Shown: positions 4,628-11,945 of the stretch, piece after piece
Layout of the letters: the number at the start of each line of letters is the position of its first letter
Position numbering within the stretch: position 1 is the first letter of the stretch
NCBI GenBank assembly: GCA_900768535.1
Contig: CAAGDE010000186.1
Coordinates: forward strand, 1 to 16,890
Reading direction: 5' to 3'
Length of the DNA stretch: 16,890 nucleotides
DNA from: Clostridia bacterium
GTDB lineage: Bacteria > Bacillota > Clostridia > Oscillospirales > CAG-272
The notes under the pieces: model-generated
The model's input: the letters and a program-made list of their open reading frames with translations, nothing else
Databases searched by the model: none
Told to the model about the DNA's origin: nothing
Made by a program: the position numbers and the translations under genes

Positions 4628-7268
4628 ACCGGAACACCGTCATCCCGTCCGAAAGGTAGACCTCGGTGCGCAGGATGCGGTAGGATTCCTCTGCGGGGTC
4701 GCCGGAGAGGATGCCGAGGCGGTTCTTTGCCGCGGTGATGAGGAATTCCGGGTTGAGGTAGCTGTCACTGCCGGCAGACAGGAGCGCCGCAATGCGGATG
4801 CTTTCCGCCGCCGGGGAGGTCACGGATATTTCCCGGATCAGCGGCACGATGTCGATCTCCCGCTCCCCCGCCTTGCCCTTCTTGGTCATCATCAGGGGGG
4901 ACACGGTATAAAGCGACTGCATTGCCTCCGCTGCTTTTTCGTCCGCGCCGGCAAAGTTCAGCTCCATTTCGTACCGCGCCCAGCCGATATCCTGGAATTT
5001 CGTGGTCGGCTCGTAGGCGTCCAGCACTGCCATCTCCTCGGTCAGCTCCCGGTTCAGGCGCCGGATCAACTCCTCGGGCGGAATTTTGCGGTCCAGTCGC
5101 AGATCCAGGTATTCGCATTCGCTCTCCGCACCGACCGACAGCGGCAGTCCGAAGGTCACCTTTGCGTGCGGGTTGAAGCCCTGCGTATACCACATGGGGA
5201 TGTTCGCCCGCACCAGCACCCGCGCCAGCGTCCGTTGCAGATCGAGGTGCGAAATGTACTGCAGACTGCCCACCTTGCGGAATCTGACGCGCATGGTGAG
5301 AAACGGGTCTGCCTTCTCCCACTGCGCCATGATTTCCTGCCGGTCGGGAATCATCTTCCGCGGCAGGACGGTCGGCTTCTCCGGCGGGTAGGGGTTGACG
5401 TGCGGGCAGACCGCGCGCTCGCCGCCCAGCTTGTTTGCCCCGCACCCGGAGCACTGCTCGCGGCAGTTCGGCGTGGTCTTTTCCGCATATGCCCGCGCAC
5501 GCTCCCGCTTGAAAAATTCCTTTGTCACGCCGCAGTCGATGATATCCCACGGCAGAACCTCGTCCAGTCCCCACTGCCGGTGCGCATAGAACGCAGGGTC
5601 GATACCGGTGCGGCGGAAGACATCCATCCACCTGTCGTAGTCGAAATACTCATCCCATGCGTCAAAGCGGAAGCCCTCGCGGCAGGCAAGCTCCAGCGCG
5701 TCCGACAGCCGCCGGTCGCCTCTTGCCAGCACCGCCTCCACCAGGCTGACCTTGGCGTCATGGTGGACATACCGCACGTGGCGGTTGGTGATTTTGCTTT
5801 TGAGGTACTCCTGCTTTTCGCGCAGCATCTCCATGGTGTCCTGCGGCTCCCACTGGAACGCGGTAAAGGGCTTGGGAATGAAGCAGGAGACGCTGACCGT
5901 CACGGTCACGTGCTTGCCGCGCGGACGGTTCGGGTTCTCGTAATAGGATTCCACCACCCGCTCGGCGAGCTTGGCGATTCCTTCGATGTCATCGGGCGTT
6001 TCGGTTGGAAGTCCCTCCATGAAGTAGAGCTTGACTGCGGTTTTTCCGGCGTCAAACGCCACCTTCATCGAGCGCAGGACCTCCTCCTCGCGCACGTTTT
6101 TGTTGATGACGTCCCGCAGTCTCTGCGTTCCGGCTTCGGGCGCGAAGGTCAGGGAGGACGACCGCACCGAGGCGATGCGATCCATCAGCTCCCGGCTGAA
6201 GTTATCCACCCGCAGGGACGGCAGCGACAGGCTGACCATATTCTCGTCCGTCCACGCCAGCAGCCTGTCGCACAGTCCTTCCAGCTGGGTGTAATCGCTG
6301 ACGGACAGTGACGTCAGCGACATTTCCTCGTACCCCGTGCTGTCAAACAGGCACTTCGCCTGCTCGTTCAGCACGTCCGGCGTCTTTTCGCGCACCGGGC
6401 GGTAGATCATGCCCGCCTGGCAGAACCGGCAGCCCCGGATGCACCCGCGGTAGACCTCCAGCATGATGCGGTCATGCACGGTTTCGATATACGGCATGAC
6501 CACGCGGTCGGGGAAGTAGACCTGATCCAGATCGCGCACAACCTGCTTCTGCACGGTACGCGGGATGTCGTCATACACCGGCGTGTAGGCTTCCACCGTG
6601 CCGTCCGCATGGTAAGTGACGGTATACAGGGACGGGACATACACGCCCGGAATCGTTCTTGCGGCTTCATGCAGGAATTCCGCGCGGGTATATCTCCCCT
6701 CGTCCTTCATGCGGATATACAGCTCCACGATGGACGGGAGCATATTTTCCCCCTCGCCGATGTTGAACAGGTCGAAAAAGTCCGCCACCGGCTCCGGATT
6801 GAAGGCGCAGGGTCCCCCGCCGATGATCAGCGGGTCGTCCTCCTGCCGGTCGGCTGTCCGGAGCGGAATGCCCGCCAGGTCGAGCATATTCAGGACGTTC
6901 GTATAGCTCATTTCGTACTGGAGCGTGAACGCGACAAAATCGAAGCAGTCCAACGGATCTCCGCTCTCCAGCGCCACCAGCGGCAGGTCGTGCAGCTTCA
7001 TCTGCTCCTGCATATCGACCCACGGGTCGTACACCCGCTCGCACCAGATGTCCGGATGCTGATTCAGCGCCCCGTAAAGGAGCCGCACGCCAAGGTTCGA
7101 CATCCCGATCTCATACGTGTCCGGAAAGCAGAACGCAAACCGCGCCCTGACCGTTTTCCTGTCCTTGAGAATCTGTCCGTATTCTCCCCCGGCGTATCTG
7201 CCGGGCTTTGTGACCGACTTCAGTATGGTACTGTTCGGCCGTCTGATTTCTTTTGTGTTCTGTTTCAT
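4626..7268 (-). CDS. Radical SAM protein, TIGR03960 fused to TIGR03936 (DUF2344)
   Basis: An 880-residue protein. Residues 1-260 form an N-terminal region with the cobalamin-binding-like fold of this family, including 'RFAFCFPDTYEIGMSNLG' (43-60) and 'DPLIIGGGP' (145-153). The radical SAM core follows, with the cluster motif Cys276-X3-Cys280-X2-Cys283. A second Cys group, Cys602, Cys606, Cys609 and Cys621, could hold another metal site. Residues 656 to about 850 match the DUF2344 partner domain ('RFRKVGSLQYISHLDLQRT'). The two parts are separate adjacent genes in many Firmicutes and fused in others. The family often neighbours RNase G and ribosomal protein genes and is suspected to act in RNA or ribosome modification, but its reaction is not known to me. 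No RNase G gene lies in this window. The ATG at 7268 has only a weak AAGG (7277-7280), which is part of a dispersed palindrome. Confidence 0.9.
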   Translation of the reverse strand: MKQNTKEIRRPNSTILKSVTKPGRYAGGEYGQILKDRKTVRARFAFCFPDTYEIGMSNLGVRLLYGALNQHPDIWCERVYDPWVDMQEQMKLHDLPLVALESGDPLDCFDFVAFTLQYEMSYTNVLNMLDLAGIPLRTADRQEDDPLIIGGGPCAFNPEPVADFFDLFNIGEGENMLPSIVELYIRMKDEGRYTRAEFLHEAARTIPGVYVPSLYTVTYHADGTVEAYTPVYDDIPRTVQKQVVRDLDQVYFPDRVVMPYIETVHDRIMLEVYRGCIRGCRFCQAGMIYRPVREKTPDVLNEQAKCLFDSTGYEEMSLTSLSVSDYTQLEGLCDRLLAWTDENMVSLSLPSLRVDNFSRELMDRIASVRSSSLTFAPEAGTQRLRDVINKNVREEEVLRSMKVAFDAGKTAVKLYFMEGLPTETPDDIEGIAKLAERVVESYYENPNRPRGKHVTVTVSVSCFIPKPFTAFQWEPQDTMEMLREKQEYLKSKITNRHVRYVHHDAKVSLVEAVLARGDRRLSDALELACREGFRFDAWDEYFDYDRWMDVFRRTGIDPAFYAHRQWGLDEVLPWDIIDCGVTKEFFKRERARAYAEKTTPNCREQCSGCGANKLGGERAVCPHVNPYPPEKPTVLPRKMIPDRQEIMAQWEKADPFLTMRVRFRKVGSLQYISHLDLQRTLARVLVRANIPMWYTQGFNPHAKVTFGLPLSVGAESECEYLDLRLDRKIPPEELIRRLNRELTEEMAVLDAYEPTTKFQDIGWARYEMELNFAGADEKAAEAMQSLYTVSPLMMTKKGKAGEREIDIVPLIREISVTSPAAESIRIAALLSAGSDSYLNPEFLITAAKNRLGILSGDPAEESYRILRTEVYLSDGMTVFR

Positions 7269-7271
7269 AGT

Positions 7272-7304
7272 AAGACCTTGGGACGCTGTCCCAAACCCTG
7301 CTTA
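7272..7304. repeat. Dispersed palindromic repeat, copy 1
   Basis: A 33-base element that matches 16849-16881 at 29 of 33 positions. TTGGGAC (7278-7284) and GTCCCAA (7288-7294) form a 7-bp stem with a 3-base loop. It abuts the start of the radical SAM gene, and its edge supplies the only RBS-like AAGG for that gene. Elements like this are scattered through genomes of gut Clostridia and are typically intergenic. Confidence 0.8.
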
Positions 7305-7334
7305 AGAAACTTTTTTGAAAAAAAGTTTCTTAAG
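7301..7334. repeat. Perfect 16-bp A/T-rich palindrome next to repeat copy 1
   Basis: CTTAAGAAACTTTTTT (7301-7316) pairs perfectly with AAAAAAGTTTCTTAAG (7319-7334) around a 2-base loop. It directly follows, and shares its first bases with, the 33-base repeat, so the two may form one composite element. It could also end transcription coming from the P-type ATPase-like gene, although its T run is inside the stem. Confidence 0.75.
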
Positions 7335-7431
7335 AATCTTCAAAAAACTTCAATGAGGGGGGATGTGGTATGCGTAACGTAATCCCCCGGAATAGGAGTA
7401 AGATCTTCATTTCACGAATCACCGACAGAAG

Positions 7432-7476
7432 CCTTCCCCCGGGTGGGGAAGGTGTCGCGCCAGCGACGGATGAGGG
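7432..7476. repeat. Double-hairpin dispersed repeat
   Basis: Two adjacent hairpins, CCTTCCCC/GGGGAAGG (7432-7439 with 7445-7452) and GTCGC/GCGAC (7454-7458 with 7463-7467), are followed by GGATGAGGG (7468-7476). From memory, this 'CCTTCCCC..GGGGAAGG + hairpin + GGATGAGGG' arrangement recurs in many gut Firmicutes genomes. It lies 28 bases beyond the stop codon of the P-type ATPase-like gene, so it is likely in that gene's 3' untranslated region. Confidence 0.65.
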
Positions 7477-7503
7477 CGAAACCGGCGAACGAAAACCGCC
7501 GAA

Positions 7504-10500
7504 TCATTCCCTCTCCGAACGCAGACCGATCCGCACGGCGAGAGCGGTAATCAGATCCCCCGCAAGACGGAAGACAGACGGCAGGAGCACGGACACCGCC
7601 GCCGGAACCTCCGATGAACGGAAGCCGAGAATCACGCCGACAGCCGCGCCCGCCACCGACAGAACGCACAGCGCGCGGTAGCCGATCTGCCGCGCCCGGA
7701 TGATCCCGCTTGCGGCGCAGATGGGACGTGCAATGTCGGTCGGCTTTCCCAGTGCCAGAACGCCGGAATCCGTGACCTCCTGCACGCTGTCCTGCTCATA
7801 TCTGCCGGGCTTGATGACCCGCACATAGGGGGCATCCTCCCCCCGGCTGGAGCGCAGAAACGCCTCGCACAGGTTCGGGTCATAGCTCTGAATTGCCGTC
7901 ACGGTGTCGGTCTCGGCAAGCAGCTCCGCCATGGCTTCAAAGTCGGGGGACGTGCTGTACTCGATCTCATAGCTGAGCTTCAGCACGCCGTCAATGGCAA
8001 CGTACATCAGGCTGACATTTCCCGCCCGCTTTGCACTGCGGTCGGTGCTCTCACGCGGGATGCGCACGCCGCTCTTTCCAAGGAACGCCGCATTTCCGGC
8101 GAGCATATGGTAGCGGTTGTCCACCAGCGCCTCGGCGCCGCCGTCCGCCATGCGCAGAAAGACCACCGGCAGATCGTCGCCTGGCTTTGCGTTCATCCCG
8201 GCGGCGTCCATCGTGCCGCTCATCTTGCGGAACAGGATGCCCGCCAGCTTCATATCGTGGCGAAAGTCCTCCCCGTCCCGGACCGAAATCTGCGTGCATT
8301 TCTGCGCGGTATAAAGCTCGCTGTCATTGAAAATGACCGTCTTCGGCTGGCTGTACTCGGTCACCGAGCCTTCCCCGATGAGCGCCGTGTTATGATAGGA
8401 CAGCTCCCGGTTGGCGTGGCACAGCGGGTAGAAGTAGAGCAGAACCGCCGGCGTGGGGACGGTATACAGGGCGGTCACGGCAAACGCCGAAAGACCCGCC
8501 GCAAAGCTGTCCGCGCGCACGGCACCGATCAACCCGCACAGCAGTGAAGTGCCGATCATCACGCAAAGCAGGATCGAAAACGGCAGTGCGGCAGAGGAAA
8601 AATCGTTGCACCGATGGAAAAATCCCGTTGTTTGACTGCTCCCCCGCACGCGGTAGAGGTTCTCGTCGATCTCATCATTGATGATCCGGACAATCCGCTC
8701 CCCGTGCCGCAGTTTTTTCTTTCTCGGCTCGGTGGACTCCAGCACGGTTTTGGTTCCCTCCGCCGAGACCAGCCGGAAGCAGCGCATCTCCCCGACCAGA
8801 CGCAAAACATCGCACAGCGCGGTCAAAAGGAGCGCACAGACCGCGCCGAAGCCGATCGGCTGCATCACGGTCACGCCGGACGAAAACAGGACAGCCGCCC
8901 CGTACAGCAGGGCAATCGGCGTCAGCACCGCCACGGCGGAATAGGGCGTCGGGGTAAAGCGGAACAGACTGCGCAGTCCCGCATCGATCTGTCGGTGGGA
9001 GAGCGCCGCCGCCGCGAACAGCAGACACAGCGACACCGCCGGAAACAGCCACGGGAACGTCTCGCGGTACGGCTCCAGCACGCCGCCGGCGATTCCCGGA
9101 AGGTCGGTAAACGCCAGCAGGAGCGCGCACAGTGCCGTCAGCACCACCCGCAGAATCAGGCTCTTGCGGTCATGCGCGTAGGCGGCAAGCGTGGACCGGC
9201 GGCTGTTTCCGTCCGCACCGTCCTCGCCCCTGTATCCGAATGCCGTGCGGAAGCGGCGGTGCTCCGCCTCTCTCGTCTTCTGCCGGTATTCGGTTTTCAG
9301 CTTTTTCAGCGTTTCGTAGCCCACCACGCGACCCAGCTCATTGTCATAGCCCAACTCAAAGATCATCGCAATGTCGTCCTCGCTCATGCCGGTCTTTTTC
9401 CGGATCATCTCCACGGCGTCTCCCGTTCCGAGCACTTCCTGCTTCTTTCTCTCCCGGCGCCGGGAGAAAACGGTCGTCTTTTTTTCGCCCGGATCCTGTG
9501 CCAGCTCCATCGGATCGGGCGCATCCATCGTCATCAGCTCCGTTGCCGGAGACTCCACCGTATCGTCCAGTGCCTCATCCAGGCTTTCGTCCTGCGGGAG
9601 CGTTGCAATGGGCGTGCGGTTGATCTGCTTCGGGCGTTTTCCCGGCAGACGGAAGCCGTTTTTCTGCCCCGCCGGTGCCTGCTTTTCTGCGGCAGGTTCG
9701 GGCTTTTTCCCCGCCGGTATCCGCACCTGCGGCGTCTCCTCCTTCGGCATCTCCCGGGGCTTTTCCCACAGGCGTTCCGACGGGTGCAGACGCGGCAGAC
9801 TGACCCCGGACGGGATTCTCCCGCTCTCCTGTTTTGCCTCCGGCTTTGCTTCCGCTCTCGGCTCCGTCACCGGCTTGGGAGGGATAACGGTGATCGGCGG
9901 CTGTACCGGCTTCGGCTTCTCCTCCGCTGACCGCACCTCCGGCTTGGGTGCCGACACGCGCGGCTTGATGACAATCGGATCTCCCGCGCGCGTCCCCTTT
10001 GCATCGGACACACCGATGACAATCGGCGTTGCTTCTGCTTTTTTTGCCGCCTGTGTTTTTTCCGTCGCGGGGGCTTTTTCTTTCTTTTCCTGCACGGCTT
10101 CCTCCTGTTCCTTCGGTGTTGCCCGGGGTGATATCCGGATCGGTTCCTGCGGAGCGGATACCGGCTTTGCTGTAATCGGCTCCGGCTTCCGTTCCGCCTG
10201 TTTCGGTTCGATGACAATCGGCTGCGGCTTCGGTTGCGGCTTTGGTTCCGACTTTGGTTCCGGTTTCGGCTCCGGTTTCGGCTCCGGCTTTGGTTCGGGT
10301 TTCTGAATCGGTTTCGATTCGGTTTTGGGTTCCGGTTTCGGTTCCGGTTTGGGTTCCGGTTTGGGTTCCGGTTTCGGTTCGGGGGCGTTCGGGTTGTCCT
10401 CGGTCAGCACCCGCAAAGCCGGCGGGATGTGACTTTCCTGCCGCAGCCCGGACGGTTCCGGCGCCTGCTTTTCCGGTTCCGGCTCCTCCCGCACGGGAAC

Positions 10501-10764
10501 GGGCTTTTCCGGACGCTCCCGCTTCGGCTTCGGCGCGGAAGGTGGCTCTTTTTCCGTTATTTTCCGCTTTTGTTTCTGCTTCGGCTCGGATTCGGACGGT
10601 CCGGAGGCGGCGTTCTTCAGCATTCCGGCAAGCTTTTCCCGGAACGCCGCGTCATCCGCATCCTCCTTCGTTTTTTTCTCCCGCCCCTTTTCCGCAAGAA
10701 GGGATGCCTGCAATTTGCGCACCAGATCGCTCGTTTTCTGCGCGTCCTGCCCTTTTTTCTTCAT
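7504..10764 (-). CDS. Membrane protein resembling a catalytically degenerate P-type ATPase, with disordered KPEP-rich N-terminus
   Basis: 1086 residues. The start is ATG 10764 because GGGGAGGG (10773-10780) lies 8 bases upstream; the frame is open to 10785 but lacks an RBS there. Residues 1-430 are charged, Pro-rich and probably disordered, with Lys-Pro-Glu-Pro repeats (129-183). Residues 446-500 look helical. From 534 on there are about eight membrane segments (534-553, 570-589, 609-629, 635-655, 726-748, 757-782, 1029-1048, 1053-1078). The order of conserved-looking pieces follows a P1B-type ATPase: a TM4-like VPTP (769-772), 'SVTEYSQPKTVIFNDSELYT' (800-819) where the phosphorylation site DKTGTLT should be, 'MLAGN' (887-891) like the nucleotide-domain Gly-Asn, 'YVAIDGVLKL' (921-930), 'SYDPN' (960-964) in place of TGDN, and a C-terminal membrane pair. 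DKTGT, TGE and GDGxND are missing, and the actuator region is short. I infer a pseudoenzyme with a scaffold or sensor role. It lies 35 bases after rlmB, probably in the same transcript. Confidence 0.75.
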   Translation of the reverse strand: MKKKGQDAQKTSDLVRKLQASLLAEKGREKKTKEDADDAAFREKLAGMLKNAASGPSESEPKQKQKRKITEKEPPSAPKPKRERPEKPVPVREEPEPEKQAPEPSGLRQESHIPPALRVLTEDNPNAPEPKPEPKPEPKPEPKPEPKTESKPIQKPEPKPEPKPEPKPEPKSEPKPQPKPQPIVIEPKQAERKPEPITAKPVSAPQEPIRISPRATPKEQEEAVQEKKEKAPATEKTQAAKKAEATPIVIGVSDAKGTRAGDPIVIKPRVSAPKPEVRSAEEKPKPVQPPITVIPPKPVTEPRAEAKPEAKQESGRIPSGVSLPRLHPSERLWEKPREMPKEETPQVRIPAGKKPEPAAEKQAPAGQKNGFRLPGKRPKQINRTPIATLPQDESLDEALDDTVESPATELMTMDAPDPMELAQDPGEKKTTVFSRRRERKKQEVLGTGDAVEMIRKKTGMSEDDIAMIFELGYDNELGRVVGYETLKKLKTEYRQKTREAEHRRFRTAFGYRGEDGADGNSRRSTLAAYAHDRKSLILRVVLTALCALLLAFTDLPGIAGGVLEPYRETFPWLFPAVSLCLLFAAAALSHRQIDAGLRSLFRFTPTPYSAVAVLTPIALLYGAAVLFSSGVTVMQPIGFGAVCALLLTALCDVLRLVGEMRCFRLVSAEGTKTVLESTEPRKKKLRHGERIVRIINDEIDENLYRVRGSSQTTGFFHRCNDFSSAALPFSILLCVMIGTSLLCGLIGAVRADSFAAGLSAFAVTALYTVPTPAVLLYFYPLCHANRELSYHNTALIGEGSVTEYSQPKTVIFNDSELYTAQKCTQISVRDGEDFRHDMKLAGILFRKMSGTMDAAGMNAKPGDDLPVVFLRMADGGAEALVDNRYHMLAGNAAFLGKSGVRIPRESTDRSAKRAGNVSLMYVAIDGVLKLSYEIEYSTSPDFEAMAELLAETDTVTAIQSYDPNLCEAFLRSSRGEDAPYVRVIKPGRYEQDSVQEVTDSGVLALGKPTDIARPICAASGIIRARQIGYRALCVLSVAGAAVGVILGFRSSEVPAAVSVLLPSVFRLAGDLITALAVRIGLRSERE
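10216..10380 (-). repeat. KPEP-coding tandem repeat
   Basis: Within the preceding gene, 6- and 12-base units (complement of GGTTCCGGTTTC and variants) encode a run of Lys-Pro-Glu-Pro interrupted by TESKPIQ and ending in PQPKPQP (residues 129-183). Synonymous variation between units is limited, so the tract is prone to slippage and its length may differ between strains. It produces false open frames on the plus strand. Confidence 0.85.
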
Positions 10765-10799
10765 CTGTGCAACCCTCCCCATCAAAAATCAGTCGTTTT

Positions 10800-11774
10800 T
10801 CAGTCTGCCTTGTGGTGCTGTCTTGCCGCCTCGGCGAGGATGACCGCCGCCGCCGTGGACACGTTGAAGGAATTCACCTTTCCGTAGATCGGGATCGACA
10901 CGACGCCGTCGCACACCTTTTTGACAATCGGCGACACTCCGTCCCCCTCACTGCCCATGACAACGGCACACGCTCCGGTCAGGTCGGTGCTCCAGAGCGC
11001 GCCCCCGCCGGCTTCCGCGGCATAAACCCACACGCCGGCTTCCTTCAGCTCCGCAATCGCCGCCGCAATGTTCGGCACCTTTGCGATTGCCAGATGCTCG
11101 ATGGCACCCGCCGACGCCTTGGTGACCAGCGGGGTCAGACCCGCCGCACGGCGCTTCGGGATGATCAGTCCGTGCGCACCGCAGCATTCCGCGCACCGGA
11201 TGATGGCACCGAGGTTGTACGGATCGGTCACGCCGTCGCAGATCACAATCAGCGGTGCTTCCCCGCGCGCCTTTGCAACGGCAAGAATATCCTCCACGGT
11301 GCAGTATTCCTTCTCCGCCGCCATGGCGACAATGCCCTGGTGCGGCGCGTAGCCGGAGAGGTTGTCCAGCTTCTGCCGCTCCACCTCAATCACCGGAATC
11401 CTGCGGGCAATCGCCTGCGCGACCAGCACGGTGATGGAGCCGGTGCGCTCGCCCTTCTGCACCAGAATCTTGTCGATCGGGCGCTCGGACTTCAGCAGCT
11501 CCCGCACCGCGTTCCGCCCGATGACCGCGCCGTTTTCGTACTTTCCGTGAATGCCGTCATCCGCCTCCGTCTGCACGTCCGCCTGCATCTGCGGCTGCGG
11601 CGTCACCCGGCGTTCCTCCTGCTTTTTTGCGGGGCGGCAGGGCTTGTCCGCGCCTGCAGGTCCGCCTTTTGCAAAGCGCGGCTGTGTTTTTCCTGCCGGC
11701 TTGCGGTCATTTTTCGGCTTGCGGTCGCCGGTCTGTCCGCGCCCGCCGCGATTGTTTTTCCGATTGTATTCCAT
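10800..11774 (-). CDS. rlmB: 23S rRNA (guanosine-2'-O-)-methyltransferase RlmB, SpoU/TrmH family
   Basis: 324 residues. The SPOUT-knot motifs are intact: motif 1 DPYNLGAIIRCAE (184-196, with Asn187 and Arg193), motif 2 VVMGSEGDG (271-279) and motif 3 IPIYGKVNSFNVSTAAA (294-310). An N-terminal L30e-like substrate-binding domain begins near residue 82 (AVIGRNAVRELL). RlmB-type enzymes methylate the ribose of G2251 in the 23S rRNA P loop using SAM. Typical members have about 245 residues; the extra ~80 N-terminal residues here are Gly-, Lys- and Arg-rich and probably disordered, perhaps adding RNA affinity. The start ATG at 11774 has AAGGGA (11784-11789) about 9 bases upstream. The gene has its own promoter and is followed after 35 bases by the P-type ATPase-like gene. 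TrmH-family paralogues could be confused with it, but motif content and length fit RlmB best. Confidence 0.92.
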   Translation of the reverse strand: MEYNRKNNRGGRGQTGDRKPKNDRKPAGKTQPRFAKGGPAGADKPCRPAKKQEERRVTPQPQMQADVQTEADDGIHGKYENGAVIGRNAVRELLKSERPIDKILVQKGERTGSITVLVAQAIARRIPVIEVERQKLDNLSGYAPHQGIVAMAAEKEYCTVEDILAVAKARGEAPLIVICDGVTDPYNLGAIIRCAECCGAHGLIIPKRRAAGLTPLVTKASAGAIEHLAIAKVPNIAAAIAELKEAGVWVYAAEAGGGALWSTDLTGACAVVMGSEGDGVSPIVKKVCDGVVSIPIYGKVNSFNVSTAAAVILAEAARQHHKAD

Positions 11775-11816
11775 TTGATGTAGTCCCTTTCCGCGTCTGA
11801 GAGTATCTCACCTGAT

Positions 11817-11845
11817 ATTTTATCATAAAAACGCGTTTTTGTATA
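11817..11845 (-). promoter_or_regulatory. Sigma-A promoter of rlmB
   Basis: On the minus strand TATACA (11840-11845; 4 of 6) and TAAAAT (11817-11822) are 17 bases apart, and a TG one base before the -10 makes it an extended -10. The expected leader is about 35 bases. The A/T-rich stretch around it is the only one in this part of the window. Confidence 0.6.
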
Positions 11846-11945
11846 GAGTTTTTTGAAATTTTCCGTCCGAAAACTGCGAAAATCCTTCGACAGAAAACGA
11901 GGATTCCCACGAACGGCTGTCGGATCGCATCCGGCTCTGTCGATG

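Noticed and set aside
4617..6311. 564-codon open frame on the plus strand
   Set aside because: It is antisense to the radical SAM gene, with Arg/His/Leu-rich composition and no motif, and it starts inside the terminator.
8614..9930. 438-codon open frame on the plus strand
   Set aside because: It is a shadow of the P-type ATPase-like gene, Arg/Gln/His-rich with no recognisable domain.
9371..10306. Plus-strand frame with FGSG-type repeats, and neighbouring frames rich in FRFRLR
   Set aside because: These repeats are the reverse reading of the KPEP-coding tract, not a separate repeat protein.
11881..11905. AATCCT/AGGATT hairpin as terminator of the unknown membrane protein gene
   Set aside because: The stem is only 6 bp with a long loop and a poor T tract, so it is not convincing.
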